Source: Lachnospiraceae bacterium UBA1729
Lineage (GTDB): Bacteria > Bacillota > Clostridia > Lachnospirales > Lachnospiraceae
DNA length: 22,048 bases
Direction of reading: 5' to 3'
NCBI GenBank assembly: GCA_002315945.1
Contig: DCIJ01000077.1
Coordinates: 11,169 to 33,216, forward strand
Shown here: positions 1 to 7,741 of the stretch, piece after piece
Layout: the number at the start of each line of letters is the position of its first letter
Position numbering within the stretch: the stretch's first letter is position 1
Made by a program: the position numbers and the translations under genes
The notes under the pieces: generated by a model
Database searches by the model: none
Told to the model about the DNA's origin: nothing
What the model saw: only the letters and a program-made list of their open reading frames with translations

Positions 1-58
1 ACCAGGAAATTCAATATAATATATTAGATATCATATTTTATTGAGGAAACCCGAAAAA

Positions 59-88
59 TTGACAGAAAAATAGCTGGAATAGTAAAAT
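59..88 (+). promoter_or_regulatory. Probable glmS operon promoter
   Basis: A perfect -35 hexamer TTGACA (59-64) is followed after 18 bp by TAAAAT (83-88), a five-of-six match to TATAAT. Transcription would begin near position 95, giving a leader of about 67 nt before the glmS start at 162. That is too short to hold a glmS ribozyme. It is the best sigma-A-like promoter seen before the first gene and may drive the whole glmS to SBP1 series. Confidence 0.6.
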
Positions 89-161
89 TACTCAAATTAG
101 ATATTCATAAGATAAGTATTTGATTTTTTTAACTAGTAGATAACAGTAGGAGAAAGATATA

Positions 162-2000
162 ATGTGTGGAATTGTTGGCTATGTAGGTAACAAACAGGCA
201 GCTCCAATTTTGTTGGATGGATTGTCAAAACTTGAATATAGAGGATATGATTCAGCTGGTATGGCTGTCAGAGATGGAGAAAAGGAAGCTGTAGTAGTAA
301 AAGCTAAGGGTCGACTGAAAATTCTGGCTGAAAAAACTAATGATGGTAATGATGTCCTGGGAACCTGTGGAATTGGACATACCAGATGGGCAACCCATGG
401 TGAACCCTCTGAGAATAATGCACATCCTCACTGTTCAGATGATCATAATGTTGTGGGTGTTCACAATGGTATTATTGAGTCTTATCAGGAAATCAAGGAA
501 AAGCTTGTTCGTAAGGGATATGCTTTCCAGACACAGACTGATACTGAAGTACTTATCAAATATGTAGATTACTATTATAAGAAATATAATATGGGTCCTA
601 TCGATGCCCTTGCCAAGGTTATGGTTCGTGTTCGTGGAACCTATGCTCTGGCTGTTATGTTCAAGGAATATCCTGGTGAGATATTTGTTGCCAGAAAAGA
701 CAGCCCCATGATTATTGGTGTGGGACAGGATGAGTCCTATATCGCATCTGATGTTCCTGCAATTCTTAAGTACACAAGAAATGTGTACTACATTGGAAAC
801 CTTGAGATGGCCTGCATAAAATCTGGCGAGGTTGAATTCTACAATCTGGATGGTGACCAGATTGAGAAGGAAATGGTTGAGATTACCTGGGATACAGAAG
901 CGGCTGAAAAGGGCGGTTTTGAGCACTTCATGATGAAAGAGATTCATGAACAGCCCAAGGCAATTGCTGATACTCTCAATTCTGTTGTAAAGAATGGCAA
1001 GATTGATTTTTCAGAGATCGGTATCACAGATGAAGAGATTAAAGAAATTGATACCATCCATATAGTTGCCTGCGGATCTGCATATCATGCGGGCGTAGTT
1101 GGACAGTATGTATTTGAAGATCTTGCCAGAAAACGTGTAAGAGTTGATCTGGCTTCGGAATTCAGATATAGAAAGCCAATTCTTAATAAGAATGATCTGG
1201 TAATTGTAATTAGTCAGTCTGGTGAGACTGCTGATACACTGGCTGCACTTCGTGAAGCAAAGAACCAGGGAATCAAGACACTGGCCATTGTTAATGTTGT
1301 AGGAAGCAGTATCGCAAGAGAGGCAGATGCTATATTCTATACACTGGCTGGTCCGGAGATTTCTGTAGCCACAACCAAGGCCTACAGCGCTCAGCTGATA
1401 GCTATTTATCTACTGGCAGTACAGTTTGCCAGCGTATGCGAGACAATTGATGAAGAAAAGTATTCCAGTCTCATAGCAGAACTGGGAACTCTTCCAGAAA
1501 AGGTTGAAAAGATTCTTGAAGACAAGGAAAGAATGCAGTGGTTTGCATCTAAGTATGCCGGTGCTAAGGACATTTTCTTCCTGGGCCGTGGCATAGATTA
1601 TGCAATATCTCTTGAGGGAAGCCTTAAGATGAAGGAGATTTCCTATATTCACAGTGAGGCGTATGCTGCAGGTGAACTAAAGCACGGAACCATCTCTCTA
1701 ATTGAGGATGGTACACTTGTCATCACTTCACTGACCCAGAAGAGTCTCCTTGAAAAAACTACAAGTAATATGGTTGAAGTTAAGAGCCGTGGCGCTTTTC
1801 TCATGGGAATTACTACCTATGGTAATTACAGCGTAGAGGATGTAGCTAATTTCTGTGTATATGTACCAAAAACTGATGAACATTTTGTTGCAAATCTTGC
1901 AATTATTCCATTGCAGCTTTTGGGTTATTATATGAGTGTAGCCAAAGGTCTCGATGTGGATAAGCCAAGAAATCTTGCTAAGTCAGTTACTGTTGAATAA
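162..2000 (+). CDS. glmS: Glutamine--fructose-6-phosphate aminotransferase (isomerising)
   Basis: This enzyme makes glucosamine-6-phosphate from fructose-6-phosphate and glutamine in the cytoplasm, the first step towards UDP-GlcNAc for cell-wall synthesis. The protein has 612 residues, the usual family length. It begins MCGIVGY, so Cys2 is the N-terminal nucleophile of the glutaminase domain (about 1-225), which also carries the GHTRWATHG motif. Two SIS sugar-isomerase domains follow, with ACGSAYHAG and SQSGETADT in the first and the EAYAAGELKHG stretch towards the end. The C-terminus PRNLAKSVTVE is typical. The ATG is preceded by GTAGGAG about 10 nt upstream. The next gene starts directly after the TAA with no gap, so the two are probably cotranscribed. 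I saw no glmS ribozyme, so control by glucosamine-6-phosphate through that ribozyme is unlikely here. Confidence 0.97.
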   Translation: MCGIVGYVGNKQAAPILLDGLSKLEYRGYDSAGMAVRDGEKEAVVVKAKGRLKILAEKTNDGNDVLGTCGIGHTRWATHGEPSENNAHPHCSDDHNVVGVHNGIIESYQEIKEKLVRKGYAFQTQTDTEVLIKYVDYYYKKYNMGPIDALAKVMVRVRGTYALAVMFKEYPGEIFVARKDSPMIIGVGQDESYIASDVPAILKYTRNVYYIGNLEMACIKSGEVEFYNLDGDQIEKEMVEITWDTEAAEKGGFEHFMMKEIHEQPKAIADTLNSVVKNGKIDFSEIGITDEEIKEIDTIHIVACGSAYHAGVVGQYVFEDLARKRVRVDLASEFRYRKPILNKNDLVIVISQSGETADTLAALREAKNQGIKTLAIVNVVGSSIAREADAIFYTLAGPEISVATTKAYSAQLIAIYLLAVQFASVCETIDEEKYSSLIAELGTLPEKVEKILEDKERMQWFASKYAGAKDIFFLGRGIDYAISLEGSLKMKEISYIHSEAYAAGELKHGTISLIEDGTLVITSLTQKSLLEKTTSNMVEVKSRGAFLMGITTYGNYSVEDVANFCVYVPKTDEHFVANLAIIPLQLLGYYMSVAKGLDVDKPRNLAKSVTVE

Positions 2001-2867
2001 ATGACGATATTAAAGATTATCAATAACAATGTAATAAGTGCGATAGATGAGTCGGGAAGAGAGATTGTCGTAATGGGAAAGGGCCTGGGCTTTAAGAAAA
2101 AGTCAGGGGATCCCATTGACGCGAGTCTCATCGAGAAGGTTTTCTCACTTCCTCAGGAAAACGTGGGGGCATATGAGCAGATTGTTCGGGACATGCCCTA
2201 CGAGCGTATTAAGATTGCGCAAAAAGCAGTATCGCTGGCTTCAAAACGACTTGGTAAAGATCTAAATAGAAATATCTATATTACTCTTACCGACCACTTG
2301 GGTTATGCTATTGAAAGACTTGAAAAGGGTATTACCCTTCAAAATGCTCTGCTTTGGGAAATTAAGAAGTTTTACCCTGCGGAGTATGGTGTTGGTCTTG
2401 CTATCCTCGATATGGTGGAAAAGGAAACTGGCGGGTTACGATTCCCTGAAGACGAGGCTGGATTCATTGCTCTTCATATAGTAAATGCTCAGATGGAGGG
2501 AGATGGTAAGGTCATTAAGATGGCTTCAGCCCCCGCAATAATTAAGGATATTATTAATATTGTTCGTTACTCTGCCATGAATGAGATAGATGAAAAGGCC
2601 TTGGAATATGAGAGATTTATTACTCATCTAAAATTTCTGTCTCAAAGAATAGTAAATAATAGGCATTACCATGATGGAGATTCCGACCTGTATGAAATGC
2701 TGAAGTTCAAATACGAAGGGGCTGCCAGATGTGCAGACAGAATTGCCGAGTATTTGGCAGAATCAAGAAACTATACAGTTGGCGAGGATGAAAGGGCATA
2801 TCTTACTATTCATATTGAGCGTATATTCAGATATGCGTTAATTTGTCCTTTGAAAGAAGGACTATAG
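2001..2867 (+). CDS. BglG/LicT-family transcription antiterminator
   Basis: A predicted RNA-binding antiterminator controlled by PTS phosphorylation. Residues 1-55 form the CAT RNA-binding domain (INNNVISAIDESGREIVVMGKGLGF), followed by two PRD domains (about 65-170 and 175-285). All four histidines expected from LicT are present: H99 (TDHLGYAIE), H159 (ALHIVNA), H209 (THLKF) and H271 (TIHIERI), so phospho-regulation is probably intact. The 288-residue length is normal. The ATG directly follows the glmS TAA and has no clear Shine-Dalgarno sequence, which suggests translational coupling. The gene lies 48 nt before an HPr gene, but no PTS permease or beta-glucoside gene is nearby, and I recognise no RAT antiterminator hairpin in this window. 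Its RNA target is therefore unknown. It resembles LicT more than other BglG members, but a symbol is not assigned without the target operon. Confidence 0.9.
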   Translation: MTILKIINNNVISAIDESGREIVVMGKGLGFKKKSGDPIDASLIEKVFSLPQENVGAYEQIVRDMPYERIKIAQKAVSLASKRLGKDLNRNIYITLTDHLGYAIERLEKGITLQNALLWEIKKFYPAEYGVGLAILDMVEKETGGLRFPEDEAGFIALHIVNAQMEGDGKVIKMASAPAIIKDIINIVRYSAMNEIDEKALEYERFITHLKFLSQRIVNNRHYHDGDSDLYEMLKFKYEGAARCADRIAEYLAESRNYTVGEDERAYLTIHIERIFRYALICPLKEGL

Positions 2868-2915
2868 ATGTTAAAATAGATTTAGCAAAAAACTATTAGA
2901 AATGGAGGCAAACTA

Positions 2916-3173
2916 ATGAAAGAGTTTACTTACACTATCAAAGATGAGTTGGGTATTCATGCTCGTCCTGCTGGTCTGTTGGTTAAGGCAGCAAAGGCTT
3001 GCACAAGCAAGATTTGTATCAAGATGGGCGATAAAACATCTGAAGCAACCAAGCTTATGGCAATCATGAGTATGGGAGTTAAAAATGGCAATACTGTTAC
3101 CGTTACAGCAGAAGGTGACAATGAAGATACTGATATCGAGACAATGAAAGCTTTCTTTGAGGAAAATCTGTAA
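2916..3173 (+). CDS. ptsH: HPr family phosphocarrier protein
   Basis: A small (85-residue) PTS phosphocarrier. The active-site segment GIHARPAG places His15 and Arg17 exactly as in HPr, so phosphorylation by enzyme I is expected. Ungapped alignment to Bacillus HPr, anchored on His15 and on M51-S52-x-G54, puts Lys at position 46 where low-GC Gram-positive HPr has the regulatory Ser46; the preceding residue is Thr45. It is therefore not Crh, which lacks His15, and it probably cannot be a normal HPr-kinase substrate at residue 46. The ATG has a GGAGG site about 9 nt upstream. The gene sits between the PRD antiterminator, a likely phosphorylation target, and a sensor kinase that begins 5 nt after its stop. 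Whether it is the only HPr in the genome cannot be told from here. Confidence 0.93.
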   Translation: MKEFTYTIKDELGIHARPAGLLVKAAKACTSKICIKMGDKTSEATKLMAIMSMGVKNGNTVTVTAEGDNEDTDIETMKAFFEENL

Positions 3174-3178
3174 ATCCT

Positions 3179-4849
3179 GTGACTAAATTTATTGTCAGTA
3201 AATTAAATAATCAAACTTTTGGAAAACGGCTCTTGGAGATACTAATCCTGGGAGCCGTTATTCCTATTCTGGTCTTTCAGATTCTGTCCTTCAGGCAGAA
3301 TCTTCGTTTTACTACAGAAAAAATTAATCAGCTGATGACTGGTAATCTGAAGCAGCAGGCAGAGCGTGTGGATTTGACCATAGATAATTACGTTGGTCAG
3401 GTATATCAGATATATTCAGATCAGGACATCAGCGATAATATAAATATCTTAAATGATTCCAATAATCCCAATAAGGCTGCGGCCTTTAATCATATATATA
3501 ACCGGCTGAGACAGTATAATCTGGCAAAAAATAACGTTCGCTGTGTAAGCATTGTCTGCGAGGATAAAACTGCAATCACATACGATTATATTACTGGATC
3601 TTCGCTGGATACTTTGTGGAATGGCTTTCCTGATATGACAGCAACGGAAGCATATCTTAATGCAAAAGATACAGCCGGAATAGCAATAACACCGACTCAG
3701 AGTATCACAGAAAAGAATGGCGAAACATATGTATTTCATCTGTCAAAAAGGCTGTATGATCTGGAAAATCTGGAGCAGGGAAGTATTGCTACTGTGATTA
3801 TAAGTATAGATTCTAAGGCCTTAGAAAATATCTGTGTTTCAGATTTTGGTGCTGATAAGCTGACGGCGACTGAAATTACTTTCATAATGGATAAGAATCA
3901 CAGAGTTATTTTTTTCCCGGATAATATTTTTATGGGAGTCAAGCTTAAAGAGGATCTGGATCCAAAAGAATTCATTGACTTGTCCGGATATTTTAGAGGC
4001 AGACAGGTGGCTCTAAATGAGTATGAAGATATCAACAATGGATGGCTATTTTACTCGGCATATGACAGGGATTATATATTTAAAGATGCAAAAAGAAATC
4101 AGATATTTTTCCTGATTATGTCGGTGGTAACTCTGCTTATAGTAGCGATACTGGTTATCGTTCTGGTTACATCCATTGAATGGGCGGTAAATCGTCGAAA
4201 AGATGCAGAAATAAAGGCACTTGAGGCACAGATAAACCCACATTTTCTATATAATACCCTGGACTCAATCAACTGGATGGCCATTGAGGCAGGACAGTAT
4301 GAAATAAGCAGCATGTTAAGAAATCTGGGCGTTATTCTCAGGTATTCCGTTAGTAAAAGTAATAGTCAGGTAACGGTACGAGAGGTGGCTGACTGGGCTG
4401 AAAAATATATAGGACTTCAAAGGGTAAGATTTAACAATTCTTTTGATTACGAAATCAATGTTGCCAAAGAAGCTGAGGATAAATATATTCACAAGCTGAT
4501 AGTTCAGCCTTTTATAGAAAACGCAATAATTCACGGGTTTGAAAAAACTAAAGCAGATGGGCGTCTGTCGGTGGATATTTTTATAGAAAACGAAAACCTG
4601 TGCATTATCATTGAAGACAATGGCTGTGGCATGCCCAGGGAAACGGTAGATATGTATAATGATAGAAAACGTGCAGCAGACGGCGAAGCTATGGGTATTG
4701 GATTAGCCAATGTGTTTTCAAGAATATTAATGTATTATCAGGCTAAAGGATCCTGGAACATTGTGTCCATGCCAGGTATGGGGACGGCCATAACCATCAG
4801 GCTCCCGGTTAGAGAAAAGACAGATGAGGATACTAATAGTAGAAGATGA
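3179..4849 (+). CDS. YesM-type sensor histidine kinase
   Basis: A membrane sensor kinase of the HPK7 (YesM/LytS-like) group, 556 residues. It has a first membrane segment near residues 20-40 (GAVIPILVFQILSF), an extracytoplasmic domain of about 270 residues, probably dCache-like, and a second membrane segment near 309-333. The kinase core begins almost at once: the H-box EAQINPHFLYN has His355, the N-box is QPFIENAIIHG, and the G boxes are EDNGCGMP and MGIGLANVFSRI. Only about 20 residues separate the second membrane segment from the H-box, so the usual HAMP domain is absent. The start is GTG, 5 nt after the HPr stop, with a poor ribosome binding site, so translation may be coupled to HPr. 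Its last 26 bases overlap the response regulator gene. The ligand is likely a sugar or a sugar-loaded binding protein, judging from the neighbours. Confidence 0.93.
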   Translation: MTKFIVSKLNNQTFGKRLLEILILGAVIPILVFQILSFRQNLRFTTEKINQLMTGNLKQQAERVDLTIDNYVGQVYQIYSDQDISDNINILNDSNNPNKAAAFNHIYNRLRQYNLAKNNVRCVSIVCEDKTAITYDYITGSSLDTLWNGFPDMTATEAYLNAKDTAGIAITPTQSITEKNGETYVFHLSKRLYDLENLEQGSIATVIISIDSKALENICVSDFGADKLTATEITFIMDKNHRVIFFPDNIFMGVKLKEDLDPKEFIDLSGYFRGRQVALNEYEDINNGWLFYSAYDRDYIFKDAKRNQIFFLIMSVVTLLIVAILVIVLVTSIEWAVNRRKDAEIKALEAQINPHFLYNTLDSINWMAIEAGQYEISSMLRNLGVILRYSVSKSNSQVTVREVADWAEKYIGLQRVRFNNSFDYEINVAKEAEDKYIHKLIVQPFIENAIIHGFEKTKADGRLSVDIFIENENLCIIIEDNGCGMPRETVDMYNDRKRAADGEAMGIGLANVFSRILMYYQAKGSWNIVSMPGMGTAITIRLPVREKTDEDTNSRR

Positions 4850-6365
4850 AATAAAAATAAGGACTGGTTTGGGAAAACTGATAGAGGCGGTAACATCTCA
4901 TCAGGTCATTGGTGAAGCCAAAAATGGAGTTGAGGGACTAGAACAGATTAGGGCCTTTCATCCCGATGTGGTTATCACAGATATCAGAATGCCTGACATG
5001 GATGGGCTTCAGATGGTTAAGGCTATGCGAGAGGCAGGAATGAATTCCAAGGTTGTAATTCTGACAGGATTTGCCCAGTTCGAATATGCCCAGACTGCCA
5101 TAGGACTTGGGGTGGCGGACTATCTGTTGAAGCCGCTGGGGCCAGAGGATGTAATCAGGGTATTGGAAAAAATAGATAGCCAGATTAAGCGTGAAAACGA
5201 AGAAAAAACTGATGAAGCTGCCATGCTGTCAGCCATATATTTAAGTGGAAACACCAGTGATGTGTCCAGCCAGATAAGGGCACTGGAGCGATTTTGCAGG
5301 GATAAAGCCGGGGATTCGGATTCTGAAAAAAATAGTGAGACCTTTGCAGTGCTGGCGGGATTCATGGATAATACTTCTGCTCAGATTAAGGAACAGACTA
5401 TAGAGGCATTTAATGAATTGACAGAACGCTTTGCCCTGGGGGGATGTATATCCATAATTGACAGAAATCGGGAGCTGGTAGGTCTGTTATTCGGAGAACG
5501 GGATAATACTGAGCGGTTTGTTTCAAGACTGTTAGCCAGATTAAAGGATATTAGACGAACCAACAGAATGCAGTATGGAGGGCTTGTCTTTTTTGATGAC
5601 CCAGATGACATGCCGGGTAAAATAAGTGAGGCAAGCAATCTGTTAAATCTTGCTCTGGTCAGTCCCAGGGAGGGGATTCTTACAAGGGAATTGTCTGAAA
5701 AAATGCAGCTGCTTCAGTCTCCCTACAGTTATCCCAAGTCCTGTGAGGGAGAGCTTAAGAATGACATATGCAGTGGAGCGGGAGAACATATTGAAAAAGA
5801 TATTACTGGTTTCATGAATTATATGCGTACAGGTAATTTTGCTCCTGAACATGTAAAACAGGGATACATGCGATATCTGAATTACATTGCAACAATACTT
5901 CAGGAGATAGATGAGAAAAGTTATCTGAATTTCCAAAATGAATTTTTTATCAGGCAGCAGGAAAATGCCAGAACCCTTGAGGATTTAGAGGATAATCTGA
6001 AACGAGTAGGTTTATTTTTAGCTCAGAGCAGAGAAAAAAAGGAAGATATTCGAAATTACACAATCAAGAGGGCTATTAACTATATACGTGAAAATTATGT
6101 GGAAGGTGTAACACTTGAGGAGACAGCTGATACCATTGGAATTACACCGGAGTATCTGAGTACACTATTTGTTAAGGAGATGGGAATAAACTTTTCGACC
6201 TTTGTTAAGGAATTTAAGATAAGCCATGCAAAGAGGCTTCTAAAGGGAACCGATATGAAGATATATGAAGTTGCAGAGGCAGTAGGATTTAGGGACTCAA
6301 AATACTTTGTAAAGGTTTTTAAGGAGGTCCAGGGAGTATCTCCAAAGGAATACAGGAATGAGTAG
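4824..6365 (+). CDS. YesN-type response regulator with AraC DNA-binding domain
   Basis: The partner of the upstream kinase, 513 residues. The receiver domain (about 1-120) has the acidic pair E7/D8, phosphoacceptor Asp53 in VVITDIRMPDMDG, Thr81 and Lys103 in DYLLKPL. A long middle region (about 125-400) has no motif I can name. The C-terminal 105 residues form an AraC/XylS double helix-turn-helix (TLEETADTIGITPEYLSTLF and KIYEVAEAVGFRDSKYFVKVFKE). It should activate sugar-uptake genes; the palindromic region before SBP2 at 7627-7663 is the natural candidate target. The ATG lies inside the kinase gene (26 bp overlap) and the end overlaps the next gene by 8 bp, indicating one transcript and translational coupling. 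Confidence 0.93.
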   Translation: MRILIVEDEIKIRTGLGKLIEAVTSHQVIGEAKNGVEGLEQIRAFHPDVVITDIRMPDMDGLQMVKAMREAGMNSKVVILTGFAQFEYAQTAIGLGVADYLLKPLGPEDVIRVLEKIDSQIKRENEEKTDEAAMLSAIYLSGNTSDVSSQIRALERFCRDKAGDSDSEKNSETFAVLAGFMDNTSAQIKEQTIEAFNELTERFALGGCISIIDRNRELVGLLFGERDNTERFVSRLLARLKDIRRTNRMQYGGLVFFDDPDDMPGKISEASNLLNLALVSPREGILTRELSEKMQLLQSPYSYPKSCEGELKNDICSGAGEHIEKDITGFMNYMRTGNFAPEHVKQGYMRYLNYIATILQEIDEKSYLNFQNEFFIRQQENARTLEDLEDNLKRVGLFLAQSREKKEDIRNYTIKRAINYIRENYVEGVTLEETADTIGITPEYLSTLFVKEMGINFSTFVKEFKISHAKRLLKGTDMKIYEVAEAVGFRDSKYFVKVFKEVQGVSPKEYRNE

Positions 6366-7605
6366 TAAAGAGATAAAGGGAGTAATAAAAAAAATAGCAA
6401 CCGGGTTAATAACGGTGTCAGCGGTCTGTATATTGGCTGGTTGTAATGATAATGGCCAAGCCTCTGATATAGAAGAAGCGCCCCAGAGTAACAGACAGGA
6501 GATAACCATTTGGAGTTATTATGAGACTCCTGCCCAGCAGGCTGCAATGGATAATCTGGTAGGAGATTTTAACCGTAGCCAGAAAGAATACTGGTGTACC
6601 TGGGAATATGTGCCAATGGTGGAATTTACAAGAAATCTTTCCATGGGAATATCCATGGGAACGGAATCCAGATCCCTTCCAGATATCGTAGTTTTGGATA
6701 ATCCCAATACTGAAACCTTTGTTAAGCTGGATATGCTGGAGCCAATTGAGCTTACAGACAATATGGATGATACGCTGTATTATTCGCAGGTTATTGAGGC
6801 TTGTAAATATCAGGGCAAGTATTATGGACTCCCAGTATGCTGCAATAATCTTGCGCTGTATTACAACAAGGACATGTTTGATGAGGCTGGAATTCCCAAG
6901 CCTCTGGGATGGGATAGCTTTCTTTTGGCCTGTGAAAAAATAAAAGATAAGAAAATAGCAGAATACCCTTTTGGCATGTGTGCCATAGAAGTAGAGCAGG
7001 GAGCCTTTCAGCTGTTACCATGGATTCTTTCGGAGAATGAAAAAAGTGATGACCTGGGAGGAGAAAAGACGGTTGCCGCATTCGAAAAAATAGATGAACT
7101 GCTGACCAAAGGATATCTGGATCGAAATTCCGTGAGTTGGTCTCAGATAGATGTTGCCAGAAAATTTGCAGCCAAGGAAACGGCAATGGTTGAGAACGGC
7201 CCATGGATATTATCTATGTTGGAAGAGGCTGGTGTGAATTATGGAATCGTTCAGATGCCTGTAAGAAATAAGTATATCGGAGTCTTTGGCGGAGAAGACT
7301 TTTGTATTGTAAAAGGAAGAAACAAGGAGGGGGCAAAAGCTTTCTTGGATTACTATAATCAGGATGAGGTTATGACTGAATTCTGCAGACAATGCCACGT
7401 ACTTCCCCCTAAAATAAATGCGGCCAGAGAGATGGCTGCCCAGGATCCCAGGTTTGCAGTGTTCGAAGAACAGATGAAGGACACAATATCCCGAACTTCC
7501 ATTGCGGGATGGAGCAACGTATGCAAGAAGTTTGGTAATGCATCCTATCTGCTCTTTGTAGGAAAGGGATCTCCAGAGGAATCTGCCAAGGAATTAACCA
7601 AGTAG
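6358..7605 (+). CDS. Sugar-binding lipoprotein, sensor-associated paralogue (SBP1)
   Basis: An extracellular family-1 solute-binding protein, 415 residues. A lipoprotein signal peptide ends in ILAGC with Cys29 as the lipidated residue. The mature protein begins with the ITIWSYYET segment and contains LPDIVVLDNP and GKYYGLPVCCNNLALYYNKDMFDEAGIP, typical of this fold. It is clearly paralogous to the protein at 7742-9055: both share the pattern IWxYxETxAQxAxMDxL near the start and NGPW, YYNKD/FYNKD and PP(K) blocks later. Its start overlaps the response regulator by 8 bp, with AAAGGA 8 nt upstream, so it belongs to the kinase/regulator transcript and not to the transport operon. That suggests a role in presenting ligand to the sensor, although ordinary transport through the same permeases is possible. 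Confidence 0.9.
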   Translation: MSSKEIKGVIKKIATGLITVSAVCILAGCNDNGQASDIEEAPQSNRQEITIWSYYETPAQQAAMDNLVGDFNRSQKEYWCTWEYVPMVEFTRNLSMGISMGTESRSLPDIVVLDNPNTETFVKLDMLEPIELTDNMDDTLYYSQVIEACKYQGKYYGLPVCCNNLALYYNKDMFDEAGIPKPLGWDSFLLACEKIKDKKIAEYPFGMCAIEVEQGAFQLLPWILSENEKSDDLGGEKTVAAFEKIDELLTKGYLDRNSVSWSQIDVARKFAAKETAMVENGPWILSMLEEAGVNYGIVQMPVRNKYIGVFGGEDFCIVKGRNKEGAKAFLDYYNQDEVMTEFCRQCHVLPPKINAAREMAAQDPRFAVFEEQMKDTISRTSIAGWSNVCKKFGNASYLLFVGKGSPEESAKELTK

Positions 7606-7626
7606 ACATACTAAAAAAGTAATATG

Positions 7627-7663
7627 AAAATATTCCACCTTTTTTAAAATATTGGAATATTTT
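7627..7663 (+). promoter_or_regulatory. Palindromic AT-rich operator candidate upstream of SBP2
   Basis: Three copies of AAAATATT occur here: 7627-7634 and 7646-7653 in direct orientation and 7656-7663 inverted. The last two form a perfect dyad around a central GG (AAAATATTGGAATATTTT, 7646-7663). The first also pairs perfectly over 10 bp with 7654-7663 (AAAATATTCC / GGAATATTTT). The dyad ends 17 bp before a perfect TATAAT, so it overlaps the -35 position, where a weak -35 would leave room for an activator. It might also serve as a weak terminator for SBP1. Confidence 0.55.
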
Positions 7664-7680
7664 GAATAATTACCCTCACT

Positions 7681-7686
7681 TATAAT
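7681..7686 (+). promoter_or_regulatory. -10 element of the SBP2 transport operon promoter
   Basis: A perfect TATAAT, with no good -35 hexamer at 16-18 bp upstream (the sequence there is TATTTT, inside the operator dyad). That pattern fits an activator-dependent promoter. Transcription would start near 7692, right at a 7-bp hairpin. Confidence 0.55.
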
Positions 7687-7690
7687 GGGC

Positions 7691-7735
7691 TCATCAGAAA
7701 GATACTGATGAAGTAACCAAAAAAAGGAGGGTAAT
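7691..7735 (+). promoter_or_regulatory. 5' leader hairpin and ribosome binding site of SBP2
   Basis: TCATCAG (7691-7697) and CTGATGA (7705-7711) form a perfect 7-bp hairpin with a 7-nt loop, close to the predicted transcript 5' end. The strong ribosome binding site AGGAGGG follows at 7725-7731, about 10 nt before the ATG at 7742. The bases around it (GAGGGTAAT, 7727-7735) are exactly complementary to ATTACCCTC at 7669-7677, which lies upstream of the -10 element and would only be transcribed in read-through RNA. Confidence 0.5.
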
Positions 7736-7741
7736 TTTTTT

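Noticed and set aside
1..161. glmS ribozyme upstream of glmS
   Set aside because: The predicted leader is only about 67 nt and I found none of the ribozyme's conserved core, so only a promoter is called.
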